A stretch of 6,754 bases of DNA, taken from Polyangiaceae bacterium. GTDB lineage: Bacteria > Myxococcota > Polyangia > Polyangiales > Polyangiaceae. Position 1 is the first letter of the stretch. Every line of letters starts with the position of its first letter. The notes beneath the pieces were generated by a model, which did no database searches, was not told the origin of the DNA, and worked only from the letters and a program-made list of their open reading frames with translations. Shown here piece after piece: positions 1 to 5,541 of the stretch. The DNA lies in NCBI GenBank assembly GCA_025936205.1, contig JAICTU010000485.1:1-6754 (forward strand). The letters are read 5' to 3'. The translations under genes were made by a program, and so were the position numbers.

Positions 1-114
1 CGCTTCCGCCGCTGCGGCTTCCAACACAGGATCGTCCGGGTGCAAGTGTCGGAAGAGCGCCAGTACGCCCGAAAGATCATCTGCACCCGCGACTCGAACT
101 GGGGAGCGGCTCAT
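1..114 (-). CDS. GNAT-family N-acetyltransferase, N-terminal fragment (runs off the left edge)
   Basis: Only the first 38 codons are inside the window. The reading begins MSRSPVRVAGADDLSG and continues VLALFRHLHPDDPVLE. An early beta strand with R-x-A followed by DDL, then a hydrophobic helix and an HPDDP-type turn, is the usual start of GNAT acetyltransferases, which move an acetyl group from acetyl-CoA to an amine. The acetyl-CoA-binding motif A lies outside the window, so the family call rests on the N-terminal pattern alone and the substrate is unknown. The start is well fixed: ATG at 114 is the only start after an in-frame TGA two codons upstream, and a GAGG lies just ahead of it. The gene points away from the plus-strand gene at 464, so the bases between hold divergent 5' regions. 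Another alpha/beta protein is possible. Confidence 0.62.
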   Translation of the reverse strand, partial: MSRSPVRVAGADDLSGVLALFRHLHPDDPVLEAAAAEA

Positions 115-430
115 GGTGCCTCATAGTCGGATCGTCCGCCGCACACCAGAGGGGGGTATGGCCCACCGAGGGCGGGTGAGAAGGTGCGAGGAACGCGCGA
201 AAATCCATCTTGAAGTCTTTCGTCAAAATGTTCGTTGCGTGGCTTTGCCCAATGGATCACCGGCGGTGAGCGCCCGAGATAGTTTTCTCCGCAACACAGA
301 TCGCAGACGCGCGCTCCATCGAGACGACCGCCGATCAGATCCGTCATCAGCGTGATCGTCTGCGCTCGCGTGCCTGGCACCCGGCCAGGATGATCTCCTG
401 CGCGCCAATGACGTGGATGTCGTAAGCTAG

Positions 431-442
431 AGGCTCGAGCCT
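431..442. repeat. 12-base perfect palindrome upstream of the DUF4336 gene
   Basis: AGGCTCGAGCCT reads the same on both strands. It ends 21 bases before the TTG start at 464 and about 9 bases before the putative Shine-Dalgarno sequence. The location suits an operator for a dimeric repressor or an mRNA 5' hairpin, but the arms do not extend beyond 6 bases and short palindromes are common by chance in GC-rich DNA. The symmetry is seen directly; any function is a guess. Confidence 0.3.
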
Positions 443-451
443 GAGCCGAAC

Positions 452-455
452 GGAG
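452..455 (+). promoter_or_regulatory. Ribosome binding site supporting the TTG start at 464
   Basis: GGAG lies 8 bases before the TTG at 464, a normal spacing. It matters because the start codon is the rare TTG: the in-frame stop at 428-430 leaves no ATG or GTG between it and 464, and the protein aligns with the expected family N-terminus from this point. The next in-frame alternatives (TTG at codon 6, GTG at codon 12) would cut into the conserved start. Confidence 0.5.
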
Positions 456-463
456 ACGCGATC

Positions 464-1171
464 TTGACGACGCAAAGCTTGCCGCTCCTGGAGTACGTGC
501 GCGACCTCGTATGGATCAAGGAGCAGGCGTTGACCATCATGGGCGCTGCGCTGCGCACTCGCATGACGGTGCTCCGCCTCGACGCTGGTCTGTGCCTACA
601 CTCTCCCGTGGAGATCGATGACTCAACCAGAGAAGGTATCGAAAAACTCGGTACGGTGATCGCTGTCGTAGCCCCGAGCAACTGCCATCACCTCTACTTC
701 ACCAGCGCTCAGAAGGCCTTCCCCCGCGCGCGGACCTTCGGCACCGCAGGCGTCCAGCGCAAGCGCAGGGATCTCCAGTTTGACGAGATCATTGGCGAAG
801 AACCTCCCACCTGTTGGAGGGGACAGATGGACCAGGTGTTCGTGGGCAACCGCGTCATGCGGGAGGTCGACTTCCTGCACCGGGCCAGCCGGAGCCTGAT
901 TGCCGTCGATCTCGTGGAGAATTTCAGCGATCAGTCGCCTGGGACCAACGGGCTGCTGCGGGCGATGCTGACGGTTCTGGGCACGTGGGGCCGGCCGTGT
1001 CCGGCGCCCGAGTTGCGCTGGTTCACGCGCGATCGCAGAGCCGCGCGGGAGGCCCTGGAACGCATTCTGGCCTGGGATTTCGAGCGCGCCGTCATCGCCC
1101 ATGGCGATCTGCTCGACCAGTCGCCGCACAACGCGATCCGTGACGCGTGGCGATGGCTGCTGCGAGCATGA
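464..1171 (+). CDS. DUF4336 family protein, metallo-beta-lactamase-like fold
   Basis: The 235-residue product has the full length and hallmark blocks of DUF4336 proteins, a family of unknown role related to the metallo-beta-lactamase fold. Visible blocks are RTRMTVLRL (31-39), LCLHSP (43-48), VVAPSNCHHLYF (68-79), the RKRRDLQFD stretch (99-107), VDFLHRASRSLIAVDLVENF (135-154) and ILAWDFERAVIAHGD (201-215). Candidate metal or active-site residues by analogy with the fold are H75, H76, H139, D149 and H213; whether metal is bound is not known. No signal peptide or membrane helix is evident, so it is probably cytoplasmic. The start is TTG with a GGAG 8 bases upstream; the previous in-frame stop is at 428-430. 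It stands alone on the plus strand and converges on the Tad-like cluster with only 2 bases between the stop codons. Its substrate cannot be inferred. Confidence 0.87.
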   Translation: MTTQSLPLLEYVRDLVWIKEQALTIMGAALRTRMTVLRLDAGLCLHSPVEIDDSTREGIEKLGTVIAVVAPSNCHHLYFTSAQKAFPRARTFGTAGVQRKRRDLQFDEIIGEEPPTCWRGQMDQVFVGNRVMREVDFLHRASRSLIAVDLVENFSDQSPGTNGLLRAMLTVLGTWGRPCPAPELRWFTRDRRAAREALERILAWDFERAVIAHGDLLDQSPHNAIRDAWRWLLRA

Positions 1172-1173
1172 CG

Positions 1174-2055
1174 TCAGGGTTTGCGGATGTGGCCTCGCGA
1201 GCTGAGGCGGGCAGCGAGTTGGAAGGTGCGGGCGTCGGGGCCGGCGGCGAGGCGCTGGTAGAGCTCGGTGGCGCGTTCGTCGCCGTTGAGGGCAGCGCGC
1301 AGAGCGTCACGCTGGAGCTCGGGCGTGGCTGGAGGCAGCTCCGGCAGCGGAACGAGGGGGACGTCCGTCGCCGGGGGCGGAGCTGGCGATGGCTGAGGGA
1401 GAGCTTCGGCGGCGATCGCCGTTTCGGGGATGGCCCTCGCGTGCAGCAGGCGCCAGGTGAGCACCAGGGCGGCGCACGCTCCTAGCGCTGCCAGAGCGAG
1501 CTGGCGCGGGCGCAGAGAAAGCTGACGCAGCCAGCGCAGCGCAGTGTGCCGGGTCGCCGCCTTCTGCGCGGCTTGCGCCTGGAGTCGCAGCGCTTCCGCT
1601 CGGAGCGCGCCCCCGTCGCACACCGTCTCGACCATTGCCGACTCCGCGGGCGCCACGTGCGGCAGGGTCGCGCGCAGCAAGGGCGCGAGGGCGTGCAGGT
1701 CAACGTGCTGGGTGGTTGCCAGGTTCGCGGAGGCGTGGAACACCTGGCGGGCTCGCACGCGGGCTTCGCCGAATTGGATCTCTGCGGGCAGGGTGAGCTC
1801 GGTCCAGCTGGGGGGTAGGGCCGCGCCGTGGACTTTGACTTCGCTGCGCGGGGAGACGGAGGCAATGCGCAGGCGGGTTCCGTCGAAGGCGAGGAAGACG
1901 TGGGCGTCGGCGACGCCGGGTGCCGATACGCACCAGTCGCCGCCGCGGCCGACGGAGAAGGTGGGGACGTTGTTGCCCCAGCGCAGGGTGCGGTTGCGCT
2001 GGGCGGCTCGGCCCGCGACGACGCTGAGCAGCAGGTGTGATGGGGAGGCCATCAT
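1174..2055 (-). CDS. FHA-like domain, single-pass membrane protein (FHA protein 2), last gene of the Tad cluster
   Basis: This 293-residue protein has three parts. Residues about 8-102 look like a forkhead-associated (FHA) beta-sandwich, with FSVGRGGDW (33-41), VADAHVFL (48-55), VHGAALP (75-81) and a closing IQFGEARVRAR strand. Residues 185-204 form one hydrophobic helix, preceded by a basic RQLSLRPR stretch, so the FHA part is probably cytoplasmic. A proline-rich linker (about 209-246) then leads to a short helical tail, probably periplasmic. FHA domains bind phosphothreonine, but the usual serine before the conserved histidine is A49 here and the NG turn is HG, so the role may be structural, as in the cytoplasmic FHA domains of type III secretion ring proteins. 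The ATG at 2055 overlaps the cpaF2 stop as ATGA, with AGG 6 bases ahead; a second ATG follows at 2052. The coupling implies work with that ATPase. Confidence 0.8.
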   Translation of the reverse strand: MMASPSHLLLSVVAGRAAQRNRTLRWGNNVPTFSVGRGGDWCVSAPGVADAHVFLAFDGTRLRIASVSPRSEVKVHGAALPPSWTELTLPAEIQFGEARVRARQVFHASANLATTQHVDLHALAPLLRATLPHVAPAESAMVETVCDGGALRAEALRLQAQAAQKAATRHTALRWLRQLSLRPRQLALAALGACAALVLTWRLLHARAIPETAIAAEALPQPSPAPPPATDVPLVPLPELPPATPELQRDALRAALNGDERATELYQRLAAGPDARTFQLAARLSSRGHIRKP

Positions 2056-3167
2056 GCTGCACCTGCCAGGGTGTGAAATGCGTCCGCCGAGAGCTCTACG
2101 CCGTGCTCGGCGAGGCGGGGGAGGAAGCTCGGTACGATGCCGGTCGGGACCAGCTCGCTTTGAATTTGTCCTCTATGGTCGGTGCTGGCGTATTTGCGTA
2201 CGAGCAGGTCTTGGAGGTCGTAGCGCTGGCGTTCGTTGTCGAAGCCGAGGACTTCGGTGACGTGGGTGAGTTTTCGGGTGCCGTCGGCGAGGCGGGAGAC
2301 GATGATCACGAGGTCGATGCCGGAGCCGATCTGGTTGCGCAGCGCCGTGAGGGGGAGGTCGAGGTCGCTCATGAGTCCCATGGTCTCCATGCGGGTGAGG
2401 CTGTCTTTGGGGTAGCTGGCGTGCAGGGTGCACATGCAGCCGCCGTGGCCGCTGGTCATGGCCTGGACGATGTCGAGGGCTTCGCCGCCGCGGATTTCGC
2501 CGACGATCACGCGGTCGGGGCGTAGCCGCAGGGTGGCCCGGAACAGGTCGCGGATGGTGACTGCGCCTCTGCCGTTGGGTTGTGCAGGTCGGGCTTCGAG
2601 CTGGACGACGTGGGGTTTCTGGAACTGGATTTCGCGGGAGTCTTCGATCACCACCACGCGCTCGCCGTCGGGGATGAAGCCGGAGAGGGCGTTGAGCAGG
2701 GAGGTCTTGCCGCTGCCGGTGCCGCCCGCGATCAGGATGTTGAGTTTGCCGTGCACGAAGCTCTGGAGCAGTTGCGCCGCGAAGGCGGGTAGGGCGCCGA
2801 ACTGGACGAGTTTGTCGATCGTGAGGGTCTCGCGGAAGAAGCGGCGGATGGCCACGCTGGGTCCGTCCGGCGCGACGGGCGGTAAGAGGGCTTCGACGCG
2901 CGAGCCATCCGGGAGTCGGCCTTCGAGGATCGGGCGTTCTTCGCTGATCGGTTTGCCGACGTACTGCGAGAGGTTGCGCAGCGCCGCCAGCAGGGCCTCG
3001 CTGCTCGGGAAGCGGGCGCCCGTGAGCTCGAGCTGGCCGCGGCGTTCGATGTAGATCTGGTCGGGGCCGTTGATCATGACCTCACTGACGCTGGCGTCTT
3101 CGAGAAAGGGCGCGATGGGTTCGAAGAACTGGAGCAGGGTCTGTTCGAAGAGCGGTCGAGGGAGCAT
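2052..3167 (-). CDS. cpaF: CpaF/TadA-family secretion ATPase, second copy (complete)
   Basis: The 371-residue product is a hexameric-type secretion ATPase of the CpaF/TadA/VirB11 group, the cytoplasmic motor that drives pilin assembly or secretion in Tad systems. All ATPase motifs are present: Walker A GGTGSGKT (148-155), Asp box VIEDSREI (173-180), Walker B RVIVGEIRGGEALD (219-232), and a His box GHGGCMCTLHA (240-250). The N-terminal domain begins almost at once with FFEPIAPFLEDASVSEVMING (14-34), so the long N-terminal extension common in CpaF proteins is missing; the C-terminus carries the conserved PSF element seen also in the first copy. The start at ATG 3167 is supported by GGAAGG 7 bases upstream. 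It lies 36 bases after the TPR lipoprotein gene and overlaps the next FHA gene by 4 bases. It is a paralogue of the ATPase cut at the right edge, and could serve as retraction or alternate motor; this is inference. Confidence 0.95.
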   Translation of the reverse strand: MLPRPLFEQTLLQFFEPIAPFLEDASVSEVMINGPDQIYIERRGQLELTGARFPSSEALLAALRNLSQYVGKPISEERPILEGRLPDGSRVEALLPPVAPDGPSVAIRRFFRETLTIDKLVQFGALPAFAAQLLQSFVHGKLNILIAGGTGSGKTSLLNALSGFIPDGERVVVIEDSREIQFQKPHVVQLEARPAQPNGRGAVTIRDLFRATLRLRPDRVIVGEIRGGEALDIVQAMTSGHGGCMCTLHASYPKDSLTRMETMGLMSDLDLPLTALRNQIGSGIDLVIIVSRLADGTRKLTHVTEVLGFDNERQRYDLQDLLVRKYASTDHRGQIQSELVPTGIVPSFLPRLAEHGVELSADAFHTLAGAA

Positions 3168-3173
3168 GAGGGT

Positions 3174-3180
3174 TCCTTCC
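3174..3180 (-). promoter_or_regulatory. Strong Shine-Dalgarno sequence for the second cpaF
   Basis: On the minus strand GGAAGGA precedes the ATG at 3167 with about 6-7 bases between. It sits in the 36-base gap after the TPR lipoprotein gene, so this ATPase can be translated independently, unlike its stop/start-coupled downstream partner. No promoter or terminator is evident in the gap. Confidence 0.55.
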
Positions 3181-3203
3181 GGTTCAATTTCTTCTGGTGG
3201 GGT

Positions 3204-3755
3204 TCACTGCGTGCGGTGGAGGCGCGAGCGGGCCGCCTCCGCGAGGGGGCCGTTCGGCGCGAGCTTCAGGTATTCGAGATCGTGGAGCTCGGCGTCCGCG
3301 GGGGCGTCGCCTTGTTCGCGCAGCACGCTGGCGAGCGCGAAGTGGGGCTCGGGCCAGCGCGGGACGCGCGTCGTCAAAGCCTCGAGCAGCTCGCGGGCGC
3401 GCGCGAAGTTGCCGGTCGCGAGCTGCAGCGAGGCAGCAGCGAAGCCGATCTCGGGGTCATCGGGGTGGTGGCGCAGGTAGCGCTCGGCGTACTGGATGGC
3501 GGCGGGGTAGCGGCGGTCGGAGACACACGCCGCCAGCAGCCGTTGTACGATGTGCGGGTCTTCCCCGCCGACTTGCAGCGCCGCGGCGAAGTATTGTTCG
3601 GCGCGCGTGGCATCGCCAGCAGCAGCAGCGGCCTCGCCTCTCGAGAGCAGCTCGGACGGGCTGTCGGCGCGCGGGCTCTGGGCCTCGGGGGGATGCCCGG
3701 TGGCACAGCCGCAGCAGAAGAAGACAGCAAGCCACAATCCACAGAGCGCTTTCAC
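3204..3755 (-). CDS. TadD-like TPR lipoprotein
   Basis: This 183-residue protein starts with a lipoprotein-type signal: basic VK, hydrophobic ALCGLWLAVFFC, then CGCATG, with C17 as the likely lipidated residue. The -3 position is cysteine in place of the usual Leu/Val, so the lipobox is imperfect. The mature part is made of TPR-like helix pairs at about 35-68, 69-102 and 103-136, plus a partial fourth, with typical GDATRAEQYFAAAL and GNFARARELLEAL signatures. In Tad/Flp clusters a TPR lipoprotein after tadC is TadD, which helps secretin assembly at the outer membrane; position and architecture both fit. The start is GTG at 3755, overlapping the FHA1 stop as GTGA, with GGGAG 7 bases upstream. 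The reading frame stays open much further upstream (to 4247), but that part overlaps FHA1 and would bury the signal peptide inside the protein. Confidence 0.85.
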   Translation of the reverse strand: MKALCGLWLAVFFCCGCATGHPPEAQSPRADSPSELLSRGEAAAAAGDATRAEQYFAAALQVGGEDPHIVQRLLAACVSDRRYPAAIQYAERYLRHHPDDPEIGFAAASLQLATGNFARARELLEALTTRVPRWPEPHFALASVLREQGDAPADAELHDLEYLKLAPNGPLAEAARSRLHRTQ

Positions 3756-4603
3756 GAGGCGTCTCCCGTGCCGAGCTCCAGTGCTTCGCTCTCGAGCCAG
3801 CGCACGTAGGCGCCGCTCTTGCCGCGCAGCAGTGCGCGCAGCCAGGTCACGTCCGTGCGCGCGAGCTCGCGATCGCCCACCAGCAGCATGCGCGAGAGCC
3901 GCAAGCGGCGCGCGCGGAAGTCGTCTTCGAGTGCGCCCTTCAGGCGTTCGGCCGCGCTGGAGGCTTGCTCGGCCAGCGCCGGGGCTGCGCCGGTCTGGAA
4001 GCAGGCTGCCGCGGTCTCGAAGGAGTCGACCGCGGAGAGGCCCTCTTCCACCAGGAACGGCATGCGTTCTTGCTGGGTTTCGCCGAGGTCGCGTTGCTGG
4101 CGCGCGAAGGCGAGCGCTTGCAGCGGATCGGGACGCGGGCAGCTGGGGGCGAGCTGCGAGAACAGGGAGAGACCGGGATCCAGAGGCGGATCGCCGCCCG
4201 CCGTGCGCCGGCGCGCCACCAGCGCCAGCAGGGTCAGCACCAGGCACGCGGCGAGCGCCGGCACCCAGAGCGGGCGCCCCGCGCCGGCGCCGGTGGGCGT
4301 GCCGCGTTCCTGCGCCACGCTCCGTGCCCGCAAGCGGACGCGGCCGATGCAGAGCTCGCTGCCGCGCCGCTGTTCGCCCGGTGCGAGTGGAGCGCCGTCG
4401 AGCGTGACGGCCGGCGCGAGCAGAGCCTGGAAGAGTAGCTCGCCACCCTGGAGCGTGGCGCGCGCGTGCTCGGCGCCGGCATCTTCCACCGGCAGGCGCA
4501 CGTCGCAGTGGGATGCACTGCCGATCGAGGCGCGCCCGCCTTCGATGCGGAGAGACTCGCAGCGGCCTCGCGCGTCGCTGATCTCGAACAACATGTCATG
4601 CAT
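3752..4603 (-). CDS. FHA-like domain, single-pass membrane protein (FHA protein 1)
   Basis: The 283-residue protein has an FHA-like N-terminal domain (about 4-95), one membrane helix (about 112-130, ending in RRR) and a roughly 150-residue helix-rich C-terminal part. The FHA pattern is seen in GGRASIGSASHCDVRLP (22-38), GAEHARA (43-49), TLDGAPL (67-73) and a closing strand LCIGRVRLRARS. Two consensus phosphothreonine contacts are altered: the GR arginine is serine (IGS) and the serine before the conserved histidine is not there, so peptide binding is doubtful. The C-terminal part has two cysteines, C155 and C201, and shows no family I recognise. ATG at 4603 is chosen because the FHA strand begins right after it and GAGG lies 6 bases ahead; ATG at 4594 is an alternative. 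The frame is open up to 5521, but that stretch is a shadow of tadC. It sits 32 bases after tadC and overlaps the lipoprotein gene as GTGA. Confidence 0.8.
   Translation of the reverse strand: MHDMLFEISDARGRCESLRIEGGRASIGSASHCDVRLPVEDAGAEHARATLQGGELLFQALLAPAVTLDGAPLAPGEQRRGSELCIGRVRLRARSVAQERGTPTGAGAGRPLWVPALAACLVLTLLALVARRRTAGGDPPLDPGLSLFSQLAPSCPRPDPLQALAFARQQRDLGETQQERMPFLVEEGLSAVDSFETAAACFQTGAAPALAEQASSAAERLKGALEDDFRARRLRLSRMLLVGDRELARTDVTWLRALLRGKSGAYVRWLESEALELGTGDAS
3763..3767 (-). promoter_or_regulatory. Ribosome binding site that fixes the GTG start of the TPR lipoprotein
   Basis: GGGAG on the minus strand lies 7 bases before the GTG at 3755. Together with the signal peptide that begins there and the 4-base overlap with the preceding stop codon, it supports the short form over the long open frame. 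Confidence 0.5.
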
Positions 4604-4635
4604 ATTTCGCCTCGTTGGATTTCCCGGAAGGGGGT

Positions 4636-5541
4636 TCAGAGCCCGTTGCTCTGCAGGCGCAGCACCATCGGCGCCACGATGATCAACAAGATCGCCAAGA
4701 AGACGAGCACCAGCGGGCCCATCATGGCAACGCCGGCTTTCGCGGCCAGCTCTTCGGCGCGCACGGTGCGCTTGCGCCGCGAGACCTCCGCCTGAATGCG
4801 CAGCACCTCCACCAGCGGTGAGCCGCGCAGCTCGGCTTGCACCACCGCGCCCACGAACTCGACCACCGCGTCGCTCGGCACCCGCTCCGCGAACTCCTCG
4901 AGCGCGCGGCGGCGCGTGCGGCCGAGTTGCAGGCTCTGCACCAGCAGCGTGAGCTCTTCGGTGAGGGGATCGTTCGGGTTGGGCGACTTCTCCAGCAGCT
5001 GGCGTACCGCTCCGGGAAAGTCCGAGCCTGCGCCCATCGAGAGCGCGAGCAGATCGATGGCGTGCGGCAGGCGCCGGGTCACGTCTTTCTTGCGCTGAGC
5101 AGCGGCGCTGCCGATGCGCAGGCGGGGCAGGGCGGCGCCTGCCACGAGTCCCGCTACCGCCACCGGGTCGCCGAGCTGGCTGGTGTGTCCGAGCAGAGCG
5201 CCCAGCGCGAGGCCGATCGCCGCCGAGAGCCCGCTGAGCGCCAGCAATTCCTCGGGCAAGAGCCCGAGCACGTCGCCGGCCAGGGCCATCTCGCGCTCGA
5301 GCCGCTGGCGCACGCCGTCGGGCAGGAGCGGCGCGAGGCGCGCGCCCAGCCAGCGCAGCACCGGCTCCAGCAGGGCCCAGCCGGGCTGGGTGTCGAGCGC
5401 GCGCTGGCGCTTCAGACCGCGCAGACCCAGCCGGCGGCTCGCGGCGCTGGAGGTGCCGCCGAGCAATTGCCCGAACGTGAAGGCCGCCCCCGCCGAGGCC
5501 AGGCAAGCGAGCAACAGACACCAGTTGCGATCGACGGTCAT
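4636..5541 (-). CDS. tadC: Tad system inner-membrane platform protein TadC (T2SSF domain)
   Basis: The 301-residue protein is one of the two inner-membrane platform subunits on which the CpaF ATPase acts in Flp/Tad systems. A type II secretion F (GspF-like) domain spans about 155-290, with LPHAIDLLALSMGAGSDFPGA (158-178), the conserved helical LAIDLLALS/DF arrangement of TadC, and a final hydrophobic helix (about 270-294). Other membrane helices lie near 6-27, 98-118 and 124-142. Length is normal for TadC. The ATG at 5541 shares one base with the tadB stop (TGATG), with a purine-rich AAGG about 10 bases upstream, which points to translational coupling with tadB. The frame remains open upstream to 6246, but this overlaps tadB and is not coding. 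The split from TadB follows order and length; both belong to the same superfamily. Confidence 0.93.
   Translation of the reverse strand: MTVDRNWCLLLACLASAGAAFTFGQLLGGTSSAASRRLGLRGLKRQRALDTQPGWALLEPVLRWLGARLAPLLPDGVRQRLEREMALAGDVLGLLPEELLALSGLSAAIGLALGALLGHTSQLGDPVAVAGLVAGAALPRLRIGSAAAQRKKDVTRRLPHAIDLLALSMGAGSDFPGAVRQLLEKSPNPNDPLTEELTLLVQSLQLGRTRRRALEEFAERVPSDAVVEFVGAVVQAELRGSPLVEVLRIQAEVSRRKRTVRAEELAAKAGVAMMGPLVLVFLAILLIIVAPMVLRLQSNGL

Larger units (their letters stand above)
115..463. other. Intergenic region between divergent genes, no convincing gene
   Basis: These 349 bases separate the leftward GNAT-like gene from the rightward DUF4336 gene and should hold both promoters. I see no clear sigma70 pair. 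On the minus strand a TTGACG at 226-221 resembles a -35 box but has no good -10 partner. The part around 196-250 is less GC-rich than the rest of the window. One minus-strand reading (GTG at 380 to TGA at 113-111, 89 codons) overlaps the GNAT start as ATGA. Its third codon positions are clearly less GC-biased than in the real genes, especially in the second half, and it matches no family I know. Two small inverted repeats occur: CGATCA (332-337) with TGATCG (353-358), and a 12-base palindrome at 431-442. No tRNA, IS end or CRISPR-like repeat was seen. Confidence 0.6.

Noticed and set aside
200..226. TTGACG on the minus strand as a -35 box for the GNAT gene
   Set aside because: No acceptable -10 hexamer at 16-18 bases; a single hexamer match is weak evidence.
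332..358. Inverted repeat CGATCA / TGATCG with a 15-base spacer
   Set aside because: The arms are only 6 bases and do not extend; chance occurrence is likely. Kept only as a note in the intergenic entry.
1190..1210. Possible hairpin GCCTC / GAGGC near the convergent gene ends
   Set aside because: A 5-base stem inside the FHA2 coding region with no T-tract on either strand; not a credible intrinsic terminator.
1544..2260. Plus-strand open frames opposite FHA2 and the cpaF2 end
   Set aside because: No recognisable domain, composition of an antisense shadow, and the opposite strand has well-supported genes.
2037..3054. Plus-strand frames opposite the second cpaF (162 and 208 codons)
   Set aside because: Opposite a complete ATPase with all catalytic motifs; the translated sequences mirror its codons and show no family pattern.
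3756..4247. Upstream extension of the TPR lipoprotein frame to 347 codons
   Set aside because: It overlaps FHA1, is low-complexity, and would place the lipoprotein signal in the middle of the protein.
3197..4438. Long plus-strand open frame (413 codons)
   Set aside because: It lies opposite the TPR lipoprotein and FHA1 genes. Its translation is arginine/alanine-rich, low-complexity and without motifs, typical of the antisense of GC-rich genes, while the minus strand encodes recognisable proteins.
4604..5521. Upstream extension of the FHA1 frame to 589 codons
   Set aside because: The added part overlaps tadC in another frame and reads as Arg/Ala/Gly-rich noise. The FHA domain starts exactly at the ATG at 4603 with a good Shine-Dalgarno sequence.
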